Shown: positions 46,215-58,269 of the stretch, in pieces
How the letters are laid out: the number at the start of each line of letters is the position of its first letter
Position numbering within the stretch: the first letter of the stretch is position 1
Assembly: GCA_003508835.1 (NCBI GenBank)
Contig: PUFA01000022.1
Location: 1,054,001-1,118,000 of the forward strand
Reading direction: 5' to 3'
DNA from: Eonycteris spelaea
Lineage: Eukaryota; Chordata; Mammalia; Chiroptera; Pteropodidae
DNA: 64,000 bases
Notes under the pieces: model-generated
Databases searched by the model: none
Seen by the model: only the letters and a program-made list of their open reading frames with translations
Told to the model about the DNA's origin: nothing
Position numbers and translations under genes: made by a program

Positions 46215-46690
46215 AAACTCAAAATGAGACAGTTTATGTCTCTGTTTTATGTCTGGAGGAAAGAGGTCCAAAGCTCTTAGCAGGGCTGTGCTCCACGCAG
46301 CCCTCAGGGCTCTAGCTGCCTCCCAGCTCGGTGTTGCACCACGTATGACCTCTCTCTTCAGGTCACCCCCGGGGTCCAAGAAGGCTGCTTCAGCTCCAGC
46401 CATCGTGTCTCTTCTCATGTAGTGGAAAGAAGGAGCAGGAAGGAGATAAACCGCCCCTCTCTGTTTAGACATATTCGTCCTAAGTCGTGCATATCACTTC
46501 TATTTACATCTCTCGGGCCGGAATTTAGACAAATGGCTGCGCTCGAATGCAAAGAAGCCAAGAAAAAGAATCTTTATTTCAGGTGGCCAAAGGCCCAACT
46601 GGCCCAGAAATTCTATGACGGTAGAAAATGAAAGAATACGTAGTGAAGACTGACGACAGCGGTTTCTGCCACAGACAACGCTCACTCTTC
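46215..46690. mobile_element. Probable ancient interspersed repeat, family unassigned
   Basis: The order 'gaggtccaaagctcttagcagg', 'gctgtgctccacgcag', 'gcttcagctccagccatcgtgtc', 'agcaggaaggagataaa', 'tatcacttctatttacatctc' and 'cagaaattctatgacgg' follows a very common eutherian repeat. The usual 'ggccagaactnngtcacatgg' block is present as 'gggccggaatttagacaaatgg'. I do not recall the family name with confidence. Confidence 0.5.
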
Positions 46691-48360
46691 TCTCTGCCCC
46701 AAGTCCCACATGTCTGGAACTTTATATCCAGAAGGAGCATGACTTCATGCAACCTGTTTTTTTTTTTTTTTCCCAACTTGTTTCTGAGATACACAAACAC
46801 CTCTCAATGTCGAGAGACACAATGTGGGCAGAGACTGGTGTTGGAAAAAGAGGAATGCCACATGCATTTGCAGCTTGCTCTGGGTCTTACCGAAATTTCA
46901 CAGAAGCAGTAGCCTCGTCTCTGCATGACCTGTTCCGTTGAACAAAGGGGTGTGAGGGTACTTGAAAGTTGCCAAACAATTTAGGTTTCTCCAGGCACCT
47001 GGAACGCGGGTGTGCCCTTGCCTGACTCACTTCAGACTGAGAGCAGTTGGGGCCTGGAACCACGCTCCTGCCACCTGACCTCTGCAGGGTTTTCCTTTCT
47101 GGAGTTTTAGTGGGTGTCATCAGCCCAGGAGCGGGGGCGGGGGGGGGGGACTCTTGGCAAACCCGAGGCTCTCGCCTTCCAGAAGCTCACTGACCCAGCC
47201 TCTGAGAAAGGGCCAAATTTGTCAGTGGGAAAAGAATTTTAAGAAGTATCATGAAGTAAACTGTTTTGCCATGCACTGAATATTGACCCTCGGTAATAAA
47301 AGTTTCTCACATCTGCAAACATGGTGTTGAATCATCTTTTGAAATAATTAGGAAGTAGAGAGACAAGAGGCAGGAGGTCACTCAACTCCTGGAGAAGGAA
47401 AACTTTAGTCAACGTAGGCACATGGGGGAAAAGTGAGTCAAATAGAGGTGCATTCAGCTTTTTTCATCGTTGGACGCTGGTGTTATTTATTTTTTTAATC
47501 TTGTGTGTGAATGAAACAGGAGCCGCAGTCTTGGGTCTGCCCGTGTAGGTGAGATTTATTCTTAGGCAGTTTTCAAGTTAAATATTTATTACTGCTGGAG
47601 AGTAACCCTGTTCTTTGATTATTATTTTTTTTCTTCAGTCTCTTCCCTCACTCACTTAAAAAAAAAAAAAAAATGATCCGAATGTTCCACTCACTGAGCG
47701 TGAGAGGACACAGAATAGAAGGAGAGACAGAATGACAGAAACTCAGTGAGGCCAACAGGAGCCTCTACCAAGAAACGTTTCGGGAAGGTTCATAATGCCC
47801 AAAGGCTCTTATGTCGCGTTCACCTTGAGGACATCCACTGCCATGCGGCATTCCAGTTACCAACCCCTTTGTCTGCTCTTATACATGGAAATATTTGGCT
47901 GGACCCAGTTAGTTCTCAGGAGCTGGTCAGTTTTCTGAATTTTAAAAAGCGTTGCGCATTACACCATGTGGAGCCTGCTCCTTGTCCTTTACGGCCGATC
48001 ATGATATCACTTTCCAAATTCAGAACTGGGACAACATGCCAGTAGAGTCTCCTAAGTTGTTTTTACAGTCTCTGACAGAGAAGGGAGGAAAGTGTATCAG
48101 GTAGAGTAGGAGAGAGTCTCTTCCTCTCTTCAACTGTCTCCCGCCAGGAATAAACAAAATGAAAAACAAAGGAACCAGAGGAAAAGTGTGTGCCGGGGGG
48201 TCCCAGGGTGACGATGCTCGTGGTACACTTGCTTCCGCCAGAGCTTGCCAGGAAAAGGCTGCGGGGTCCTCAGGTGTCCTGAGGTTCCTTGGGTCTTTCT
48301 CGGTGGGTCCAGTTTCTCAGCAGGATGGTGGACTCCTTGTTTCTAGTACTTTCGGGGGCA
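46691..48360. other. Non-coding sequence, mostly unrecognised
   Basis: T run at 46757-46771 and A run at 47658-47673. A G-rich tract at 47131-47150 contains ten consecutive G. A 99-codon frame at 47746-48045 (+) shows no recognisable protein family. Confidence 0.4.
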
Positions 48361-48920
48361 CATACCCCAGGGCTGGGCCAGAGGCCGGGCGCAGCTGGCC
48401 ACAGCTGGGGCGGGGGAGCCTGAGAACGCCCGTGCTCGCAGCAGGTGGCTTCAGGAGGGTTTGGCTCGTGGAACAGGCAGCAGGCTCCGTGCCAGTCTTG
48501 GCGGGCGGCGGTCGGCGGTGGTCACAGGGAAGGAGCTGACCGCCACCGTGGCCCGGGTCATGGCGGAGTCTCAGCGTCCCCGTGGCCAGGTGGATGTGCC
48601 AGCTGCCGGGGAAGACAGCGTCCCAGCCGTGTCTGCCTTCGAAGGCTTTTTGCCACTTTCCACTCCGGAGGAATTTTAGCGGCGTGTTCATGAACATTGG
48701 AGGGCGCATTTGTGTGGACGCTTCGTGTGCGATGGATTCTGAAAAGCTCGGGGTGGCGTCTGTGTGGGGGGTGCTGGTGCTCACAGGCAGGGTCACGCCG
48801 AGGCTTCGCTGCGGGCCCACAGGTGACGAGAACGAGTAAGACAAACAGGACGAGGTGCGCGTCGGCGGGAGCGGCTGGGTTCGCGTTGGTTCCAGACAGA
48901 CTAAGGGAAGACGTTTGAAT
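48361..48920. promoter_or_regulatory. CpG-rich tract, candidate CpG island
   Basis: By hand count about 46 CpGs in roughly 540 bp at a little over 60% GC, so observed/expected is around 0.9. The longest open frame in the window (218 codons, minus strand, 48317-48973) spans it. Its translation is rich in Pro, Ser, Thr and Arg and has no domain I recognise, as expected from stop-poor GC-rich DNA. It could be a promoter, an intragenic island, or a GC-biased gene-conversion product. Confidence 0.45.
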
Positions 48921-49919
48921 TCACAGAGTCGGTTAGCACTGGATGTCACAGGGGCAGACTCGGACAAGGTCAAGGCCAGAGGTCAGCGTCCATAGCAAGA
49001 GTGTTTCATTGTTGAGAAATTGAAACAGGCGAGGCCTGGGCTCTAGGAGACATAGCGAAGCCACCCAGGGGTGGCGCTGAGACCAAGTTTGGGCAAAACA
49101 GAGGGTGTTTTCGCTTTTTCCTTTGAAGTGCTTCTGCTGATGTGCGTGTGCTTGCTGCCACAGGACCCTCGGGCTGTCCCCTCCTGAGTCAGCGGCACGT
49201 AGGCGGTCCACTTCCAGGAAGGACGTGCGCCTCCTTGAACTTGGTCATGCTCTCTGATCTTGCCTCATTCTGAAAATTCACTGCCGAGTGAAGTGACTTG
49301 ACTGAAAAATTCCCCTGGTACAAGCAGGGATAATTGCGAATCATTTTCAAAATTCAAAAGAATGGTTCAATTAACATTCTTACCCTACCCAGTGTTCGTT
49401 GGATTGAAGAAGAAAGCTTAGCAGTAACATGAAGGACCGAAATGCCAGAGGACTATCTACGGTGTTTAATGTCTCATGCAGTGTGGCAACAGAGCGTTTT
49501 CCTGAGACGGCTAAGTAAATCATGCAGAATTGGCATGTACAATAAAATAACAGGATGCTGTAGTTAAGGAAAAGGCCGTGACGATAAAGGCTGCTTAAAG
49601 TGGAAATTTCTGGCATCCTTGGCCAGAGTGCAGCTTAAGTTAAATCTCTTAAGCCAGATTGGTAGATCCGGTCTATGTTGTGTGTGCACGTGTGTGTGTG
49701 TGTGTGGCGGGGTGATGGGCTTGCTTCCTCTGTCTCTGCCTTCATCTTTCTCTCTCTCTCCTGCCTTTATACATATTTTCAGGGATGTTGACAAGTGAGT
49801 AGGATGCGTCTGAGGGGGGCTCGCCTTGTCTTTCGGGGGGCCTAGGGAAAGGGTTAGCAATGTGGGCCTGACTTCTGGCATGTTCCTGACTAGGTCGAAG
49901 CCAGCAGGGGTAAAGGCAG
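48921..49919. other. Non-coding sequence with a short (TG)n run
   Basis: A TG run lies at about 49686-49706. Otherwise there is no repeat or gene I can identify. Confidence 0.4.
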
Positions 49920-50650
49920 GGCCACCCTCCCTCTCAGTGGCTGCCAGGAGGGTGCGGGGCCTCAGGGGGCCCCGGCCACGAACGTGCCCTCAGTCCGCCT
50001 GGCGTCCGGGCGTGGAGTTCCACGCTGTGGCTGCCTATGCTGCTCAGCCGGCAGCAGTCACCACACGGCCCTGTGTCTCCACCCAAAGGCCATTTAACCT
50101 CCCCCTCGAGGTCCTGCCTTGAGAAGTTATGAGCGTTTCATGCATTAAAAAAAAAAAAAAAAGAGTGCTCACTGAGTGCCCCGTGTGCACGCGCCCGCCT
50201 CCGAGCTGAGGCAGTGGGGACGTTCGGAAGACACGAGCCTCGCGGGCCGGCCGTCCTCACGCAGACGGCAACCACAGGTGCACACGGCAGGGGGAGAGCC
50301 GTGGAAGGAGTGATCACGGCAGAGCTGGAGGGAGGGGCGCTGCCAAAGACAGGTTTTCATGAAGACCCCACATTACGGAGGCCAAGTGTCCGTGGGTCCT
50401 GGGCCCGGACTTCTTCCGTGCACGGTTCCTGAGACTGCTTACAGGCCTGCGGACGCAGGGTGGGCCGACGTGCGTTGCGTGCTGCTGGTCGCTGCCCGCA
50501 CTCACGCCTTTCCCACAGTCGTTTCCTCTTGACTTCACCCAAGGACACCAGAGCCGGTGGGGAACGGCGGGTGAGGAAACGGTCGGGGGAAGAAACCCTG
50601 CTCATGATATCTGCGTTCCCACGAGAAGCCCCGCAGGGAAAAGGAAAGGG
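49920..50650. promoter_or_regulatory. CpG-enriched GC-rich tract
   Basis: GC-rich with CpG clusters at 49970-50030 and 50180-50290, interrupted by a 16-base A run (50147-50162). At least part of it (50168-50330) looks like a retained old L2, so the CpG content is not simply that of an ancestral promoter. Overlapping frames of 60-98 codons have no domains. Confidence 0.35.
50168..50330 (-). mobile_element. Possible L2 3'-end fragment, antisense, GC-shifted
   Basis: The order 'cactgagtgccccgtgtgc', 'gcctccgagctgaggcagtgg', then a later 'gccgtggaaggagtgatcac' parallels the antisense L2 end ('actgagtgcctactgtgtgcc...ctgtgctagg'). Many A/T positions are replaced by G/C. Confidence 0.35.
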
Positions 50651-51667
50651 GCTTGGTACGCAGAGGGTGCTGGCAACATATTTCCCGAGGATGTGGTTTT
50701 GACCAGGTCACTATTCTGCTGGGATAGGATGTGTTTTGTTATACTTTCTAAATCATCTTGATCTCCATTATGGCTTCTTTTTTTTTTTTTTTTTTTTTTT
50801 TTTCACTGAAAACCATACAGAAATACATGCTACGTGCTATTCTGTATTCACATTAGGCCGTCTTGGAGAGTTTTAGGGAGAAAAATCTGCACTTCTTCCA
50901 CTAGGCTTAGCTGTGGAGATGACAGAAATTCTCTTCCGTAGTTCCTAAATGTGATTCTGAGGCTGGAATCCTTCCCACTGGCACGTCATCGGCCTGCATG
51001 GCCTACACGGCCCTTCGAAATGAAAGAAAGAGACACATGAATCAAACACGAGGCTTGGCTTTGTGCCTTATTTGGGGCCCACTGGACGAGTTTTTGCTCC
51101 AGGTGACGTGGCTGGCTTACGTGTGTTGGCAGCACATTTGTTTTGTGCCTCTCATCCCCACTTTCTGCTTCCCAGAGTGTAAAGCGAACACGACAAAATT
51201 ATCTGATGGGTGCCGTGGATCACACGATCCTCTCCACGAGTCTCCGCAATAGAAAGGCCCATCAAAGGATCACACTCAGGTATTTTTGTCGTTATGTCGA
51301 ATGCCCCTCAGTTCTGGGTTTGGCCCGTGCACCATGATGCAGGGCCCGTGCGGAGTCCGGATGTCATTCTGCTGTGATGACTATAACATGGTGCGAATGT
51401 TGAAACCAGAAAGTCCATTTCTGAAGTCTGAAGCAGCCAGGAAGAGATGAGGGTACCAGAGCAAGGCTTGCTTCCAGCCGCGGCTGTTTCTCCGGCCAGG
51501 ACATTCCTCACCCATGACTTCACGTGGACCAGATAGGAGCAAGGGTGCTCTGCAGCTCCCCTGGGGGCCCTGCTGGTAAAAAGAGCAGGTCAGCTTACAC
51601 ACAACTCCTGTAACCATGTGTCACCTGTTAAAAACGGATGGGTGATGTTCAGCTCTGTAAATTACAG
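50651..51667. other. Non-coding sequence with a 26-base T run
   Basis: The T homopolymer lies at 50778-50803. No SINE body or processed pseudogene is recognisable beside it. Remaining sequence is unassigned. Confidence 0.4.
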
Positions 51668-51800
51668 CAGCTTCTCAGCCTTTACTGTGTTGTGCAAATG
51701 TGGGGGAGACTTAGTGGGTCTCAGGTGGAGCCCAGGTATCCTGGAAATTTAGCAAGCTCCCAAGAGATGGTGGTGCTGCTGCTCTGTGCAGCACACCAAG
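51668..51800. mobile_element. MER5-like hAT DNA transposon fragment
   Basis: It contains 'cagcttctcagcctttact', then 'agtgggtctcaggtggagccc', 'aggtatcctggaaatttagca' and 'agctcccaagagatgg'. This corresponds to the MER5A core ('gtaggtctggggtggggcccaggaatctgcatttt' then 'caagctccc'). Terminal repeats are not intact. Confidence 0.55.
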
Positions 51801-52189
51801 GGGCCAAGGGACTAGATGTGATGCTGAGTGATCTGGAGGTTGGATCTAGTGACAAGACCGACAAGTTAATTTATCTCTGGTCGCATTCTGGGTCTTCGTT
51901 TACCTCCTTTCACGTACTTGCTGCTGGCCGGAGGAAGGACAGGACCAAGGTCTCAGGAAATCCTGTCCTTCAGACACCCACTCCCCCATAATTCCTTAAG
52001 CCCTACCAGTTAGGAGCCATTTGTTTTAACAAATAGTTTTGAAATTTTTAGCTTAGTTTAGTTAGTTTCTCTAGCTGGTTGCCTCCTAACCGGAGGCTGC
52101 TGATTGGAGAGATGGGTTATTGGGGGAAGCCTGGGTGAGAGTAAGAGTTTGGGGACCTGTATAGGAAGAACACTCCTGTGTGCACTCTC
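51801..52189. other. Non-coding sequence, no recognised feature
   Basis: Unassigned. The part at 52080-52189 may already belong to the adjoining LTR. Confidence 0.35.
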
Positions 52190-53010
52190 CCACCATACCA
52201 CACTTCACTTCACTTCTGACGCTGGTCACCAAACATGTGGGTGTTCCCTTCCCTCCCCCACCAACCCCAAGCAATTCTCTGACGCCAATTGAGTGTCCTG
52301 TAATTTAACTTGATCTGACTCTGTCTGCCTGATGCTGATCACAAGTTCCAAGTTGTCACCTGTATTTTGATGGAATGACTGTAAGTCACGGTTCCCATGA
52401 CCCCCATTTTGGGTTTGATAATTTGCTGCAATGGCTCACAGAACTTCAGGAACTCCTTACCTCGACCAGTTTATTATACAAAGGGCATGGGAAAGGATAC
52501 AGGCGAGCATCCAGATAGACGAGATGCACAGGGCAAGATGTGCGGGAAGCTTCCATGCCCTCGCTGGGTGTGCGCCCTTCCATCCTCCACGCTCAGCAGC
52601 CAGGAAGCTCTCTGGCCTCTGTGCTTGGGGCGGGGGTTACCGAGTCTTCGGCAAATAGGCGTGATTGATATTAGTTCCATCCTAGTCCCTTACCTCCTGC
52701 TGGAGAACGGGAAATGGGTCTGCACGTTCTGAGCTTCTCATAATCATGGCTTTGTCTTTCCCGTGACCAGCCCCCATCCAGGAACCATGCAGGAGCCACC
52801 CAGAGTTACCTCATCAGAACAAAAGGCACTTCTGTCACCCAGGAAATTCCAAGGGATTTGGGAGCTCTGGGTCAGGAACCAGGGTCAAAGGCAAACATTC
52901 TAACAACAAAAAAATGCTACTGGTGCTCTTATCGCTTAGGAAATCGCAAGGATTTTAAGAGCTCAGTGCCAGGAACCAAGGGAAGATGCATGTGTAGCCC
53001 CACCCGCCCC
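52190..53010 (-). mobile_element. Solitary ERV LTR, copy B, antisense
   Basis: Same family and orientation as the LTR at 43.43-44.26 kb. It has 'cttctgacgctggtcacc', 'caaccccaagcaattctctga', 'atggctcacagaacttcagg', 'gagcttctcataatcatggc', 'tttgtctttcccgtgacc' and 'gagttacctcatcagaac'. A second 'cttatcgcttaggaaatcgca' unit lies 84 bp after the first. On the minus strand an AATAAA signal (52475-52470) lies in the expected poly-A position before the R/U5-like end. No internal viral region is attached. Confidence 0.65.
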
Positions 53011-54541
53011 TGGCTTTCACAGTGCTCACAGGGAGGGGAAGGGAAAAGTGCTTTGGGCGTACGTGGCGTTTCAGAGAATAAACTGCCCAGGCTGACGGTG
53101 CAGGAGAGGATGGGGTGCGTTCTGGCTGGCCCACTGGGGTATGGGACGTTTGGGGGGCCCACATGGCGTAGATAGTCCCGGAACAGATGGGTGACATCAC
53201 CGCCGACCAGCTCACAATGCACATTCTGTTGATCATGCACCAACTGCATCATCTTTTTGGGAAATGGCATAATTTAAAACACAAAAGGAAAAACGACTCT
53301 CTGAAGAGAACAGTGTCCACTTTTCCCGCCCAGGTTTGGCGGCCAGAAAATATTTCTCTCACTGTTTGTACTTTTTGCTGGAAAATTGGGGCTTCCAGAA
53401 ATTGCACAGGGTCAAGACCCATTTTTCTTTCCAGACCGGGGATGCAGCTCTCTCTCTCTTTGCCAGACACACAGCGGTCAGTTCTTGGATTTGTGCCTTT
53501 GTACTGGTTTTATTTCAAAGGTATACCAGGGTGACTTGAATGCTTGAAGGGATGCAGTTTCCTAGAGACTTCTGGAAGAAAAACATTTTAAAATATTCTG
53601 ACATAAACATAAAAGAAATTTATCGTGTGGCTGGGGCGCTCTGCCTCAGTGGAGCTACTTAACGAGCATGAAATGGTTCCTTTCGCATTATAGTCTTTTA
53701 CTTCCAATAAGATTATTATTTACTTATTATTTGACAGTAAATTGGGAGAATGAGCAGCTCGGAAGGGACGGTGGGGGAAATGATAGGCGCTTATTAATTG
53801 TGTTATTATGTTCGATCATTACAATTACATTTGTTCTTAACTACTGCAGGATTAAAGGCTAGGTGATTTAATGGATTAAGATTTAGGAAATCAAGACCCC
53901 AATTGCTATTTGAGTTGGCCCAGAAGTTCTCAGACATGTGTGGAGTTTGGTGGTTGGGTTTACATATTTATGCAAAGCCATAAAACACTTCTTCCTTTGT
54001 TCCTACTCAAGACTCTGCCCAGCTTCCTGCCCAGTCCCTCCCTTGGGACAATCGTAGGGAGCTGCCTACTCAGAACCTGAGTGGGATCATACGGTGAGGC
54101 TCTTTCATTGTCATGTAATTATAAAATAGGATTGTCCATGGTTTTTTGTTCCCAGTCCATCTCTGATGACATTCGGTGTCCCGTCCAACTGTGTGCTTCT
54201 CACTGTCCTTGTACCTTTCTTGGTGGTTTTGATCAGAGGCCCATTTTTCTTAGAATATCTTATACTTTTATTTTCTTGTTCTAAAGTCCTATGACATCTA
54301 CTTTTTATTATATTTTATTTTCCATCAATGTCACTTAACAATATAACTAGAAAATTATTGCATGCATTATATATTTAGCTTGAGTGTTTTCTCTTTTACA
54401 TGTATTTAATTTAAAAAAAGAAAGGTAAGAATTGGGCTAGAAAGTAATGATAGGACATAGTGAATTTTAAAGATGAGAATGGGTTTATTGAAAAGAAATC
54501 TGAAAGAAGAATGCGGAACAAAGGTAGAGACAAGAATTGTG

Positions 54542-54543
<2 letters not shown>
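53011..54543. other. Non-coding sequence, no recognised feature
   Basis: The left part (53011-53270) is GC-richer, the rest AT-rich. A 113-codon minus-strand frame (52929-53270) overlaps the LTR edge and has no domain. No gene recognised. Confidence 0.4.

Positions 54544-54593
<50 letters not shown>
54544..54593. repeat. (GT)n microsatellite
   Basis: About 24 uninterrupted GT units, the longest dinucleotide run in the window. Confidence 0.98.
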
Positions 54594-54594
<1 letters not shown>

Positions 54595-54964
54595 TGTGGA
54601 TTGGGGGTGGTCGAGGATCACTGGGCACACAAGTGAAAGATAGAGCAGCTCTCAGACCCATGATTAGCTTATCTAGGAGAGTTTTCTTTTATTTCCATCT
54701 TCAGATGGATAACTTTACCCTAAAACCTCTTCTGCAGCAAAATCATGGGAAGCATTTGAATTTTTAAAAAAGTGAAAAATAGCTCAAAGAAAGAGTCTAC
54801 ATGTTTACTAGAACAGTTGGAGGGAGATTGTTTAATAGTAATAGAGAGTTAAGGCTCAGAAAATATACTCTTTAGAAAATTATTTCCATTCTCATCTACA
54901 CTATAAGTTCAGGATCAGCACAAAAATGGGGGTATAATTTTCATTTTTAATGCAAGATCCTTTT
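54594..54964. other. Non-coding sequence, no recognised feature
   Basis: Unassigned AT-rich sequence leading to an L1 fragment. Confidence 0.4.
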
Positions 54965-55805
54965 TTAAAAAAAGACCAAGGCTATTGGAGAATGGATACG
55001 GAGATCAAAGGGACAATATAGAAAGTCCAGGAATTTATTGGTTTTCGACAAAGGTGCCCAACAGTTCCATGGATTACAAGTGGACATAACAGATAAAGAA
55101 ATATGTACGTGTGTCTGTGTGTGCCGGAACAATTGCGCACTCGTATGTAAAGATAATTCTTTATCCATACTTTGTACCATATGTAAAAATTAAGTCAAGA
55201 TGGATTACAGAACTTAATGTAAAACCAAAAACAACATTTTAAAGAACATAGAAAAAATCTTTGCAACCTTGGGTTATGTAAATGTTTCTTAGCCACAACG
55301 TCAAAAGAATGATCCCTAAAAGAAAATATTGATGATTACTAATTAATTATATGTTTTTGCTCTCAAAAGAAACTTTTAACAGAATGAAAAGAAAATGCCA
55401 GAAAAAAATATTTGTAAAACGTATCTAATAAAGAACTTGTATACAGAATCTATTTTTTAAAAATGCCATACTCCATAATGACAAAACAAACAACTGAATC
55501 AAATAAAATGGGCAAAAACTTAAACCGGAACTTCAGCAAAGACGCTACGGATGGCAACTAGCGCATGCAAGGATATTCAATATCACTAGTCGTTCGAAGA
55601 AGGCAAATGCCAATACCGAGTGTTGGTGGGGCCTGACTCGTGCCCTGCTGGTGGGAAAGCAGAACACTACTACCGCTCTCGAAGATAGTTCGCAGTTTCT
55701 CGTAAGGCGAAGTGTGCTCCTATCACAGGATTCTGCGATCATAGTCCTCGGTGTTTAAGAGTGAAATGAAAACGTATTTTCACACAAACATTTGTACTGG
55801 AATGT
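54965..55805 (+). mobile_element. L1 ORF2 C-terminal fragment, sense
   Basis: L1 order: 'attggttttcgacaaaggtgcc', 'taccatatgtaaaaattaa', 'caagatggattacagaactta', 'aatgggcaaaaacttaaacc', 'caatatcactagtcgttcg', 'aggcaaatgccaataccg' and 'gccctgctggtggga'. An insertion or diverged stretch lies at about 55085-55160. Frames are broken and the 3' UTR is missing. Confidence 0.8.
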
Positions 55806-56104
55806 CCCCTTCGAGTGAGAGTCAGTTGCCCAGCCGCCGGGACAGCTGTCCACACAGCCTTCAGCCCCTTCGGGGATTTCTTTGGCTGCACAGAGCCATG
55901 TTGGTGAAGATCATACCCTTCCCAGGGTGGCCCAGGCCCAGCGACTGATCAAGGAGCAAGGATGACAGTCCCGCCATTTCGGCCTTACAGAGGTATATTC
56001 TGATGGCCCGATTTAGCTCTGACGCTCCCTGTCGGGTCCGCTCCGGCTGTCATCAGCCCCTTGCGAGACTCTGAGGTGGTGTCGAGTGTCAAATGTTTAC
56101 GGGA
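55806..56104. other. Non-coding sequence, no recognised feature
   Basis: GC-richer than its neighbours. A 65-codon frame at 55751-55948 has no recognisable feature. Confidence 0.4.
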
Positions 56105-56290
56105 GAGAAGTGACACCCTGCCAGTATATTATGTTATTTAATCTCTACAATAACTCCCTCAGGCTTGTATTATTAGCTCTATGACATGAGTGAGTGATTC
56201 AGACTTAGGTTAAATGACTCGCCAGGAGTCACACATATTAGCATCTGCATTTTGGTCTGTTTAACCACAGTATGTGTACCCTTTTCAGTC
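56105..56290 (-). mobile_element. MIR SINE, antisense
   Basis: It reads 'tattatgttatttaatctct', then 'acaataactccctcaggcttg', 'ttattagctctatgacatgag', 'aggttaaatgactcgccagg', 'agtcacacatattagc' and 'tttggtctgtttaaccac'. This is the near full antisense MIR order. Confidence 0.75.
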
Positions 56291-58269
56291 CCTCATGTCA
56301 CCTGCTAAAAGGATTAGCAGTAGACTCCCAACTTGATGCATGTACAGTGAAGAGCGGATAATGACCATGTGTCCTTGTTCAGCCAACAGTCATTTTATAG
56401 TTACAGAAGGAAGAGACATGGCATGTGAGACAGACTTGCTGTCTACATAGAGGCTTTGTAGTCGTAGAAAAGAATCTGATTTTTGCTCTGTAATGCCACT
56501 CTACCAGACTAAGGTCACCTCTGACAGTATCTTTGAAGATCAAAGTTTATCAGTTACGTTTTCTTACGGAAAGGTGGTATTTAATTGGAAATTAAAGAAA
56601 TTAATGGGATATGAACGCAAAACAAACAAAAACAGCATTGCTTTAAAAGGCAATAAAGACGGATGACTAAAAAATGCTGCTAAACGTTGTAACCAAGACA
56701 ACTGTAAAATATTGGAAGATGTAAACGTCCAAGAAAGATACATATCTATGTTGCTTCTCAAATATATTTAAGTTTTCACTTTATAGAGCACAAATGGAAA
56801 TCTTGGATGATGCATGTTTGAGTATGGTGCATGCTGGAAAGAAAAAGGATGGATTCAAACTAAAAAAAAAAAATTGGCTCAACATCAAAAGATTGGCAAA
56901 TGAATATACATTTATGTGTTTTGAGTTAGAACAAAATATTTAATATTTAAGGTATGTATGCATCATTTTTTATGGTTCCCTTCTTTAAGCAATTTTTTTG
57001 TTGGCCACAATTGCTATTCAACTGAAGGGTTCCACCATGTTTTACCAAGACCACGTATCCCTAAAATAGTATCTCTCATAAAGAATGTATTCAATAAAAC
57101 TTTATTATAGGAACAAATACCCAAAAATGTACGGGATGAAAATTATTTTATGTAATATATTGTGTAGATCTCTACGATTGCTGCTTTGCTTCACTGAGGA
57201 CCACGTTCAATCTTTCTTCTTGTGGAAGAAAGATCGTATCTAATCTTTCTTTGTTAGTGGATTACTGAATGGATGTTGCTTTTTCGCTTCTATCGTATTC
57301 ATTTTTTTCATGAAACACTTGAAATAGTTTTATGATGGGGAAGCATTTGGAAAGACAAACTTAGCTAAAATAACAGCAGAAATTTCCTATTTATAAATTA
57401 AAGTTGACCAGAGCCAGAATAAAAACAAATTCTTAATCCTGTATAAAACTGCAACTATTTAACTTTTCTATAAATATACTGACCCTTAATCTATAGTTAA
57501 CTGCCACTTTACCCTGTCTCTTTTATCTTTGACTCTTCTACCCAATCTCTGAGTAGTAATAACTTGCGATTTCACTGTGGGCTCCTGATACTTTCCCACA
57601 CACTTGACATCTACTTTTAGAATGGCTCTATTTTGAACATGCAATGACAAAGACAATATGTTATCTTGGCTTTCCCTTGGTTTACATTGATTCTTCACGT
57701 GTAGTGTGAAAGCAATCATGGAGCCTCAGAATCCTGCCTCGGCAACCAAATGGCTTGGGTTAAGATCATTAGTTGGAATTTCTTACTAGATTTAGAAAAG
57801 CGAGGATGACATTGGTCATAGGCAGATTTTTAAAGTAAAATTTACAATATAAATAAGAGTATAAGGTTTAACTACTTTGATTCATAACTTAAGTCAAGAT
57901 AAAAATGAATCAAATTTAAAGAAATAATAAAATCATTTAGGAAAATACTGTTACTCTGCCCACCCACATCAATTTTTGGTACCATTACTTATCATTGTAA
58001 AGTAGAAAATCACCTTCATTTATTTTGCATCTTTTCTTCGGTCAAAACTTTTCATGGTTTATAGATTGTTCTTGGTAATGGAAGTGCTTAAAGCTTCAGA
58101 ATAATTCAATTTCTTTTCAAAGCTTTCTAATCCAACTCTTGAATCTTTTATTGTCTAACTATAGCCACCACAGAGTGCCAAACGTATGTGATTTCATGCA
58201 GTAACAAAACTCCTACAGGCCTATTTACACTATTAGAGAGATGATTTCCTTAGAACACATGACTAGATA
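56291..58269. other. AT-rich non-coding sequence
   Basis: About 2 kb of AT-rich sequence without a repeat I can name. A perfect 10-bp stem hairpin lies at 57210-57234. Short frames only. Confidence 0.4.

Noticed and set aside
48317..48973. 218-codon minus-strand open frame, the longest in the window
   Set aside because: It coincides with a GC-rich, stop-poor CpG tract, and its translation is Pro/Ser/Thr/Arg-rich with no domain. Competing long frames exist on the other strand. No splice or poly-A context supports a gene.
43430..53010. Complete endogenous retrovirus bounded by the two similar LTRs
   Set aside because: The sequence between them contains older SINE/LINE fragments and CpG islands but no retroviral coding remnant.
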